Below, in pieces: positions 30,806 to 36,086 of a DNA stretch of 36,086 nucleotides. Position 1 is the stretch's first letter; each line of letters starts with the position of its first letter. Location: the NCBI GenBank assembly GCA_035289205.1, contig DATDXV010000011.1, positions 1 to 36,086 of the forward strand. Reading direction: 5' to 3'. A program made the translations under genes and the position numbers. The stretch comes from DATDXV01 sp035289205. GTDB taxonomy: Archaea; Aenigmatarchaeota; Aenigmatarchaeia; Aenigmatarchaeales; DATDXV01. Below the pieces are notes generated by a model. The model made no database searches, was not told where the DNA came from, and was given only the letters and a program-made list of their open reading frames with translations.

Positions 30806-31873
30806 ATGCCTCTAAAGACAGCTTTCAAGGGCGAAGTAAAATATTTGCAGGTTCTGAATGAGAAAGGCAAGCTAGACAAGAAGTTGATGCCGAAAGTTTC
30901 TGCGGCAAAAATAAAGAAAATGTATGAGTGGATGGTTCTAACGAGAATTTTCGACGACACCGCCCTCTCACTGCAGAGGGAGGGAAGGATACTCACATAT
31001 GCCCCAATGCGCGGACAGGAAGCTGCGCAGATTGGATCTGCTTTTGCCCTGCAGAAAGGCGATTGGATGGTTCCCTGCTTCAGGGAAAACGGAGCAATGA
31101 TGATGCGGGGATTCTCCGCAGAAAATCTCTACATGTATTGGGCCGGGGATGAGAGAGGCATGATTATTCCGGAGGGATCAAATTGCTTGCCGATAGCGAT
31201 TCCCGTGGGAACGCAGACTGTTCACGGTGTTGGAATTGCCTGGGCTTCAAGATTAAGAAAAGAAAAAACCGCGGCAATAGTTTATTTCGGAGACGGCGCA
31301 ACATCAAAAGGGGACTTTCATGAGGCGTTGAACTTTGCTGGGGTGTTAAAGGCTCCGGTTGTATTTGTCTGCCAGAACAACCAATGGGCGATTTCTCTTC
31401 CCAGAGAGAAGCAGTCTGCTTCAGAAACCCTTGCGCAAAAGGCTCTTGCCTACGGATTTCCAGGAATACAGGTTGATGGCAATGATGTTCTTGCAGTCTA
31501 TAGGGCAACAAAGGAAGCCATTGACAGGGCGAGGGCAGGAAAAGGTCCAACATTGATAGAATGTTTCACCTACAGAATTGCGGACCATACAACAGCCGAT
31601 GATGCTTCCAAGTACAGAAGCAAGAAGGAGGTGGAGCAGTGGAAGAAGAAAGATCCAATCGACAGGCTCAGAATCTTCATGAAGAAAAAGAAATTGTGGA
31701 CAGCTGCATATGAAAAGAAGATGCAGGAGGACTTCAGGAAGAAGATACTGGATGCAGTTAAGAAGATGGAGTCTATGCCCGCTCCTGATCCAAAGGATAT
31801 TTTCAAATACACTTACGCGGAGAAGACGAAAAGAATTTCAGAACAGGAGGAGGAGTTGCTTGGCCCAGCTTAA
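30806..31873 (+). CDS. pdhA: 2-oxoacid (pyruvate-type) dehydrogenase E1 component, alpha subunit
   Basis: Thiamine-diphosphate-dependent decarboxylation of a 2-oxoacid and transfer of the acyl group to the E2 lipoyl arm, together with E1 beta. From Met 30806 the protein has 355 residues, normal for the family; the earlier in-frame ATG at 30758 would overlap the previous gene and lies upstream of the promoter. The ThDP motif runs from G162-D163-G164 to N191-N192 (FGDGATSKGDFHEALNFAGV leading to QNNQWAIS). Substrate-side blocks YAPMRGQEAAQIG and RIADHTTADDAS are present. Bacterial and archaeal E1 of this layout use pyruvate or branched-chain acids; which one cannot be read here. Confidence 0.93.
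   Translation: MPLKTAFKGEVKYLQVLNEKGKLDKKLMPKVSAAKIKKMYEWMVLTRIFDDTALSLQREGRILTYAPMRGQEAAQIGSAFALQKGDWMVPCFRENGAMMMRGFSAENLYMYWAGDERGMIIPEGSNCLPIAIPVGTQTVHGVGIAWASRLRKEKTAAIVYFGDGATSKGDFHEALNFAGVLKAPVVFVCQNNQWAISLPREKQSASETLAQKALAYGFPGIQVDGNDVLAVYRATKEAIDRARAGKGPTLIECFTYRIADHTTADDASKYRSKKEVEQWKKKDPIDRLRIFMKKKKLWTAAYEKKMQEDFRKKILDAVKKMESMPAPDPKDIFKYTYAEKTKRISEQEEELLGPA
31847..31862 (+). promoter_or_regulatory. Shine-Dalgarno and TTG start of E1 beta
   Basis: AGGAGGAGG (near 31845-31853) within the last codons of E1 alpha lies just ahead of a TTG at 31860. This fixes the start of E1 beta where no ATG fits the conserved N-terminus. The two genes overlap by 14 nt. Confidence 0.75.
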
Positions 31874-32828
31874 TCTTGTTCAGGCAATCAACCAGGCACT
31901 GATGCAGGAGATGGCAAGGGACAAAACAGTTCTTGTCCTTGGGGAGGATGTAGGGGCAGACGGAGGGGTATTCAGAGTTACAGAAGGGCTTCTAAAGAAA
32001 TTCGGAGAGAATAGGGTAATTGACACGCCTCTTGCTGAGGTTGGGATAATCGGTGCTTCAATAGGCCTCGCAATAAATGGATTCAGGCCTGTTTGCGAGG
32101 CCCAGTTTGATGGCTTCAGCCTGGCAATGCTAGACCAGTTGATCAATCATGCCTCCAGGATGCGGACAAGAACCAGAGGAAGACTTACAGTTCCGTTGGT
32201 TCTTAGATTTCCATACGGCGGCGGAGTCAGGGCGCTGGAGCACCACTCAGACAGCCCGGAAATTCACTATGCTCACACGCCAGGCCTGAAGGTTGTTATC
32301 CCGTCAAATCCTTATGATGCAAAAGGACTTTTAGCATCTGCAATACGCGATCCCGATCCCGTAATCTTCATGGAACCCAAGCGTGTATACAGATCAATAA
32401 AGAATGAAGTCCCTGAAGAAATATACGCGATCCAGCTAGGAGAGGCAAACATCGCAAGGGAAGGAAACGACGCGACGCTTATCACATACGGAGCAATGGT
32501 CAAGGTCTGCAGCGAAGCGGTTGCAAAGAGCGGGGTTGACGCAGAGATAGTAGATCTGCGGACAATCTCGCCTCTTGATGAAGATACTATAGTCAAATCA
32601 ATTGGAAAAACAGGAAGAGCCATAATTGTTCAGGAAGCGCCGAAGAGCATAGGGTTCGGCGCGGAGATTCTTTCTGTGATAAATGAAAAGGCGTTCCTGA
32701 ATCTTGAAGCCCCGGTCATCAGGGTTGCAGGGTGGGATGTTGTTACGCCCCTGCCGAAGCTGGAAAATTATTTCTTTCCAGATGTCGAAAGGGTCATGAA
32801 GGCACTGAAGAAGATAGCGGAGTATTGA
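31860..32828 (+). CDS. pdhB: 2-oxoacid dehydrogenase E1 component, beta subunit
   Basis: Beta partner of E1 (322 residues). It starts at a TTG giving AQLNLVQAINQALMQEMARD, the exact family N-terminus; the frame further upstream is the alternate register of E1 alpha and looks random. Conserved blocks are VLGEDVGADGGVFRVTEGL, DTPLAEVGIIGASIGLA, FDGFSLAMLDQLINHASRMR, RFPYGGGVRALEHHSDSPE and VDLRTISPLDEDTI. The chain contributes half of each active site in the alpha2-beta2 heterotetramer. It is translationally coupled to E1 alpha through the overlap and SD, and E2 starts one base after its stop. Confidence 0.93.
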   Translation: MAQLNLVQAINQALMQEMARDKTVLVLGEDVGADGGVFRVTEGLLKKFGENRVIDTPLAEVGIIGASIGLAINGFRPVCEAQFDGFSLAMLDQLINHASRMRTRTRGRLTVPLVLRFPYGGGVRALEHHSDSPEIHYAHTPGLKVVIPSNPYDAKGLLASAIRDPDPVIFMEPKRVYRSIKNEVPEEIYAIQLGEANIAREGNDATLITYGAMVKVCSEAVAKSGVDAEIVDLRTISPLDEDTIVKSIGKTGRAIIVQEAPKSIGFGAEILSVINEKAFLNLEAPVIRVAGWDVVTPLPKLENYFFPDVERVMKALKKIAEY

Positions 32829-32829
32829 C

Positions 32830-34107
32830 ATGCCATATGATTTTCTGTTCCCAGATGTAGGAGAGGGAATAGCTGAGGGGGAGATTGTAAAGTGGCTTGT
32901 CAAGGAAGGTGACAAGGTCAATGAGCATGATGTTGTTCTGAAGATAGAGACTGACAAGGCTGTAGTTGAGATCCCTTCCCCAAAATCTGGAACTATCAGC
33001 AAAATATACCACAAGGAAGGCGACACAGTAAAGGTCGGTGAAAGGCTCTTCACGGTAATAGAAGAACAGGGCGAACCGGCGAAACAGGTTCAAGCCAAGA
33101 CCATAGAAAAACCTAAGCAACAGACTAAGCCTGCAGAAAAGAAATACACTTCATCTGTGGTTGGTTTCATAGAGGAAGCTCCAGAAACTCCAGTGCAGCA
33201 GCAGACTGCAGAGAAGGTCGAGGTGAAGCATGAGCATGTTCTCGCTACCCCTGCAGTCAGAAGGCTTGCAAGGGATTCAGGAGTGGATCTTAGCAATGTG
33301 TCTGGAACTGGAGTAGATGGCAGAATAACAGAGGATGATGTGAGGAAGAGTTCTCAGAAGAAGTCAGGAGAAGAAGTTAGGGTTGTTGCAAGGTACGATA
33401 TGTTCGGATACATAGACAGGATACCGCTGAAGGGAATAAGGAAAGCTATTGCGAAACATATGGAAGAAACAGCAAGGAATGTTGTGCCTGTCACTTCAAT
33501 GGAAGAAGCGGATGTCACAGAACTTTGGAAGGTCAGGGAGAAGGAGAAGGTCGCTGCAGAAAAGAAAGGCGTGCATCTGACTTTCATACCCTTTATAGCA
33601 AAGGCCTGTATCAGGGCACTGAAGGATCATCTGATTGTAAATTCAACCATTGACATGGAACATGAGGAGATAGTAGTAAAGAAATATTTCAACATAGGCA
33701 TGGCAGTCGATACGGAAAATGGTCTGGTGGTTCCCGTGATAAAGGGCGCAGACCAGAAGAGCATGGTTGATATCGCCAGAGAGGCGGCAGAGCTTGCAGA
33801 GAAGGCAAGAAACAGAACACTTGATCTGATGGACATGAGGGGCGGGACGTTCACGATAACAAATATCGGATCAATCGGAGGCACATTCGCAACGCCTGTG
33901 ATAAATTATCCCGAGGCAGCGATACTCCTTACAGGAGCAATAAGAGACAATGCTGTTGCAAGAAACGGAAAGCTCGCAATAAGAAAAATTCTTCCTCTTT
34001 CACTGACTTTCGACCACAGGATATTTGATGGAGCGGAAGCAGCACGGTTCCTCAATGATGTAAAGAAATATCTGGAAGATCCTGACCTTCTTCTGGTGGA
34101 AGAATGA
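32830..34107 (+). CDS. pdhC: Dihydrolipoamide acyltransferase (E2)
   Basis: Core of the complex, passing the acyl group from E1 to CoA. It has 425 residues with one lipoyl domain (residues 1-78, lipoylated lysine K43 in ETDKAV), a Lys/Gln/Pro-rich linker, the E1/E3-binding domain at about 139-173 (ATPAVRRLARDSGVDLSNVS, GRITEDDV), a second linker and the catalytic domain from about 195. That domain ends with the active-site DHRIFDG (H396, D400) after ITNIGSIGG. A single lipoyl domain is the common archaeal and Gram-positive arrangement. The peripheral binding domain implies an E3 partner, which is not encoded in this window. The stop overlaps the lipA start (ATGA). Confidence 0.94.
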   Translation: MPYDFLFPDVGEGIAEGEIVKWLVKEGDKVNEHDVVLKIETDKAVVEIPSPKSGTISKIYHKEGDTVKVGERLFTVIEEQGEPAKQVQAKTIEKPKQQTKPAEKKYTSSVVGFIEEAPETPVQQQTAEKVEVKHEHVLATPAVRRLARDSGVDLSNVSGTGVDGRITEDDVRKSSQKKSGEEVRVVARYDMFGYIDRIPLKGIRKAIAKHMEETARNVVPVTSMEEADVTELWKVREKEKVAAEKKGVHLTFIPFIAKACIRALKDHLIVNSTIDMEHEEIVVKKYFNIGMAVDTENGLVVPVIKGADQKSMVDIAREAAELAEKARNRTLDLMDMRGGTFTITNIGSIGGTFATPVINYPEAAILLTGAIRDNAVARNGKLAIRKILPLSLTFDHRIFDGAEAARFLNDVKKYLEDPDLLLVEE

Positions 34108-34988
34108 TATCCAGCAGAGGCAAGCCAGAGTGGTTAACAATACGTCCGCCTGCTGGAGACTTCTCAAAGATAAGGGAAATTGTAAAATCGCACGACCTAA
34201 ATACAGTCTGCGAGGATGCGCACTGCCCGAACACTTCGGAGTGCTGGTCTGGGGGGACAGCGACCTTCATGGTACTGGGAGAGTATTGCACAAGGGGATG
34301 CAGATTTTGCGCAGTCAAATCAGGATATCCCAAAATGCCTCCTGATCCGAAAGAGCCTGAGAACCTTGCCAGCGCAGTTTCACAGATGAATCTTGATTAT
34401 ATTGTAATAACTTCTGTTGATCGCGATGACCTGGCTGATCAGGGCGCAGGACACTTTGCTGAGTGCATAAGAAAAGTTAAGGAGATGTCTCCAGAGATGA
34501 TTGTGGAAGTTCTAATTCCAGACTTCCGTGGAGATGATGCCTGCATCAAAACTGTTGTAGATGCAGGACCGGAAGTCATAGCTCATAACATAGAGACTGT
34601 AGAGCGCCTACAACAGGCGGTAAGGGACAGAAGGGCAAACTACAAGCAGTCTCTGCTTGTTTTAGAGACCGTGAAGAAGATGAATCCGAAGATATTGACC
34701 AAGTCTTCTATCATGCTTGGCTTGGGAGAGACAGAGGAGGAAGTAGTTCGGACGATGAAGGACCTTAGAGCCATAGGCGCGGACATAATAACATTCGGCC
34801 AGTATCTCAGGTCGTCAGACTGGCATCTTGAAGTCAAGGAATACGTGAAGCCGGAGGCATTCGAGTCATTCAAAAAAATTGCGGAGAAGATGGGATTTCT
34901 ATACTGCGCTTCAGGCCCATTTGTCAGGAGCTCTTACAGGGCCGGCGAGCTGCTCGCCAAAAGCATTATCGCCAGCAGAAAGCAATAA
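34104..34988 (+). CDS. lipA: Lipoyl synthase
   Basis: Radical SAM enzyme that inserts two sulfurs into the octanoyl group on the E2 lipoyl domain. The 294 residues contain both clusters: the auxiliary cluster motif C36-x4-C41-x5-C47 and the SAM cluster C62-x3-C66-x2-C69 (YCTRGCRFC). The C-terminal RSSY, whose serine ligates the auxiliary cluster, is in GPFVRSSYRAGELL. DREDL-type ITSVDRDDL and EVLIPDF are also present. It is coupled by ATGA to the E2 gene, so enzyme and substrate protein are made together. Its last 78 nt are antisense to the end of lipB. Confidence 0.95.
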   Translation: MISSRGKPEWLTIRPPAGDFSKIREIVKSHDLNTVCEDAHCPNTSECWSGGTATFMVLGEYCTRGCRFCAVKSGYPKMPPDPKEPENLASAVSQMNLDYIVITSVDRDDLADQGAGHFAECIRKVKEMSPEMIVEVLIPDFRGDDACIKTVVDAGPEVIAHNIETVERLQQAVRDRRANYKQSLLVLETVKKMNPKILTKSSIMLGLGETEEEVVRTMKDLRAIGADIITFGQYLRSSDWHLEVKEYVKPEAFESFKKIAEKMGFLYCASGPFVRSSYRAGELLAKSIIASRKQ

Positions 34989-35681
34989 TTCATCCACTGT
35001 AGTCTTTTCCATCTCATAGCTGAATACTGTTCCGAAATTCTTTAAGAAGGATGTCTTTACATCCTCCATCGGTATCTTTCTGCCGAGCACCTTTTCCATA
35101 GATGTGACTCCTTTGTTTGCGTGTCCGCAGGGAAATATCAGTTCGAAGTTCTCTTGCTCTGTATTGACATCCAGTGCGGAGCCGTGCATAGTCACCAGGG
35201 TTCCTCCAGATTTTCTTATTTCAATTGCCCTTGAGCCTATCTTTTTGTCCTCATACCAAACCCCTTTTTCAAGCTTTGTATTCGCTATGCCGAAATCCAG
35301 AAGAGTGAGTCTCATAACATCTTGCAGCCTGTCTGTGAATTTCTTTATATCGGAATATTGGATATCATTGCCGCCTTTGTAGCCGAACATCCTTCTAAAA
35401 TCCGTTATTGGATAGACAACCAGCTGCTCTGGGCCATGGTATGTTGCACCCCCGCCGCGACCCACATCAATCACCTTCAGGCCCCTTTTCTCTATTTCAT
35501 CGCGCGGCACCCTGAACAGGGGCAGCTCCTTCGTCCCTATGGTGATTACAGGATCGTGCTCAAGTATTAGGAGGACATCTTCAATCTGGTTTCTGCCTCT
35601 CAAATCAACCAGTCTTTCCTGCAGGCTCAAGGCTTCTCGATAGTCCATCATGCCTAAGTCCACATAGAAGCATTTTGCCAT
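34911..35681 (-). CDS. lipB: Octanoyltransferase (lipoyl-protein ligase B)
   Basis: Transfers an octanoyl group to the lipoyl domain, the step before LipA. The 256-residue protein has VLLILEHDPVITIGT, RGGGATYHGPEQLVVYP (one residue off the usual GPGQ), the lysine-containing DKKIGSRAIEIR, TMHGSALDVN and the catalytic cysteine in FPCGHANKGV. Known LipB uses octanoyl-ACP, but archaea generally lack ACP-based fatty acid synthesis, so the octanoyl source is open. It is about 30-40 residues longer than usual at the C-terminus, and its final 25 codons are antisense to lipA. The promoter on the minus strand at 35703-35715 lies 27 nt from the ATG. Confidence 0.92.
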   Translation of the reverse strand: MAKCFYVDLGMMDYREALSLQERLVDLRGRNQIEDVLLILEHDPVITIGTKELPLFRVPRDEIEKRGLKVIDVGRGGGATYHGPEQLVVYPITDFRRMFGYKGGNDIQYSDIKKFTDRLQDVMRLTLLDFGIANTKLEKGVWYEDKKIGSRAIEIRKSGGTLVTMHGSALDVNTEQENFELIFPCGHANKGVTSMEKVLGRKIPMEDVKTSFLKNFGTVFSYEMEKTTVDELLLSAGDNAFGEQLAGPVRAPDKWA

Positions 35682-35702
35682 GCTATTAGTGCGTAGGTAG
35701 TG

Positions 35703-35715
35703 CTTTTATTTTTAA
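35703..35715 (-). promoter_or_regulatory. TATA-like box for lipB
   Basis: On the minus strand TTAAAAATAAAAGC is centred about 27 nt upstream of the ATG at 35681. It overlaps the stop codon of the cysteine-rich gene that precedes lipB on the same strand. Confidence 0.45.
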
Positions 35716-35855
35716 CAGAACTCGCAGACCTTTGCCTTTTTCGCCTTTGCAGCTTTGGCTTTGAGCTCCTTGACGCATTTATCGCGGCAAAAGAACTTTC
35801 CTTTTAGGAATATGGGTTTCTTGCAGGCCTTGCCGCAGTTCGCGCATTTGCTCAT
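35712..35855 (-). CDS. 47-residue cysteine-rich zinc-binding protein (TRASH/treble-clef-like)
   Basis: A short gene on the minus strand, encoding MSKCANCGKACKKPIFLKGK at its start, then FFCRDKCVKEL, an Ala/Lys repeat and VCEFC at the end. Cysteines at 4, 7, 11, 23, 27, 44 and 47 make one treble-clef-like zinc site (CxxC with CxxxC) and a second CxxC at the tail. Small archaeal proteins of this kind bind zinc or deliver metal, or bind nucleic acid through the basic segment; no function is assigned. A TATA box at 35878-35888 on the minus strand lies 27 nt from the ATG. It directly precedes lipB on the same strand. Confidence 0.75.
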   Translation of the reverse strand: MSKCANCGKACKKPIFLKGKFFCRDKCVKELKAKAAKAKKAKVCEFC

Positions 35856-35858
35856 AAG

Positions 35859-35888
35859 ACTTATATATCGGCATTTGGTATATTAAAC
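35859..35888. promoter_or_regulatory. Interlocked divergent promoters: RNA candidate and cysteine-rich gene
   Basis: On the plus strand ACTTATATATC (35859-35869) would start transcription near 35891, at the first bases of the RNA candidate. On the minus strand GTTTAATATACC (35877-35888) would start at about 35855, the ATG of the cysteine-rich gene. Each box lies between the other box and the other's start. Confidence 0.55.
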
Positions 35889-35892
35889 TTAT

Positions 35893-36033
35893 GGGTGAGC
35901 GGGACTGCGAAAGGGTGGCAGGCGAGCGGCAGAGCGAAGTCGTTAAATCGCTGTTATACGCTTCCGTTAGGAACGAGCCCGAGTGCAACGTCCAGCCGAA
36001 GGCTGGCGGGCGAAGAGGTTTCGGGGCTCGCCT
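35893..36033 (+). ncRNA. Candidate structured non-coding RNA, family not recognised
   Basis: A GC-rich island of about 140 nt between AT-rich flanks, preceded by a TATA box 26 nt upstream. The ends pair: GGTGAGC (35894-35900) with GCTCGCC (36026-36032). Internal hairpins include AGCGA/TCGCT (35933-35937 and 35948-35952), TTCC-GTTA-GGAA (35962-35973), CCAGCC-GAA-GGCTGG (35992-36006) extended by GCCCG/CGGGC (35977-35981 and 36007-36011) with a 10-nt bulge, and CGAA/TTCG (36011-36014 and 36020-36023). CGAGCCC (35974-35980) could instead pair with GGGCTCG (36024-36030). No long protein frame fits. It does not show the conserved blocks of RNase P, SRP, 5S or tRNA. Confidence 0.55.
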
Positions 36034-36042
36034 GTAGAAAGA

Positions 36043-36086
36043 TTATTATTATATCACCGGAACTAATGTTTATTATGATGAACTGG
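36043..36086 (+). promoter_or_regulatory. Promoter and first codons of a gene running off the window
   Basis: ATTATTATATCACC (around 36043-36056) is an AT box about 26 nt before ATG codons at 36075 and 36078, in frame with an earlier ATG at 36066. Only M-F-I-M-M-N-W is visible before the window ends, so the product cannot be named. Confidence 0.35.

Noticed and set aside
31710..31859. Fifty-residue N-terminal extension of E1 beta
   Set aside because: It is Arg-rich out-of-register E1 alpha coding sequence, and the family N-terminus begins exactly at the TTG at 31860.
35893..36033. RNase P, SRP, 5S or tRNA identity for the structured RNA
   Set aside because: GTGCAAC and AGGGTGG recall fragments of RNase P, but they occur in the wrong order and the universally conserved GAGGAAAGTCC and 3' ACAGAA blocks are missing. 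No SRP helix 8 motif, 5S layout or T-loop is visible.

Overview
The window is archaeal chromosomal DNA. The evidence is an archaeal replication set (Orc1/Cdc6, a PolD small-subunit homologue, family B DNA polymerase), an archaeal HTH regulator, a geranylgeranyl reductase, archaeal SecF-SecD, and TATA boxes centred about 26 nt upstream of start codons at nearly every operon head, which implies mostly leaderless mRNAs. The lineage cannot be fixed from sequence alone; an uncultivated euryarchaeal or DPANN-like archaeon is my guess. I see no rRNA, tRNA, CRISPR array, transposase or phage gene.

Layout. (1) 1-838: the end of an AT-rich winged-helix gene, then a strong inverted repeat. (2) 838-18654: a surface-glycan and lipid-carrier region. 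It holds two NodU-type carbamoyltransferases, a methyltransferase, two GT2 glycosyltransferases, two flippase-like membrane proteins, two UDP-GlcNAc 2-epimerases, two GT-C-like membrane proteins, a UbiA-family enzyme resembling polyprenyl-phosphate phosphoribosyltransferases, a B12-binding radical SAM enzyme, dCMP deaminase, a UPF0200 kinase and a geranylgeranyl reductase. GT2 enzymes and the UbiA enzyme could make polyprenyl-phosphate sugars for the GT-C enzymes, and most functions occur twice. (3) 18708-23748: SecF-SecD, a split MgtE-type transporter and a TctA-like permease.

(4) 23745-29645: the replication locus. A probable origin (28681-28910), with ORB-like dyads carrying G-strings and a very AT-rich unwinding element, lies upstream of cdc6. 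It is followed on the same strand by a shortened DP1 homologue and polB. The DP1 homologue has lost every recognisable metal-binding motif of its phosphodiesterase domain. PolB has a C-terminal four-cysteine zinc ribbon and a divergent motif B. A dead B-subunit homologue beside a zinc-tailed PolB recalls the eukaryotic PolB/B-subunit arrangement and is the most interesting candidate system here.

(5) 29743-36086: a CBS/zinc-ribbon protein, a thioredoxin-like protein, then a 2-oxoacid dehydrogenase operon (E1 alpha, E1 beta, E2) followed by lipA and, convergently, lipB. No E3 gene is present. The window ends with a 47-residue cysteine-rich protein divergent from a GC-rich, foldable RNA candidate of about 140 nt, and the promoter of a gene that runs off the end.
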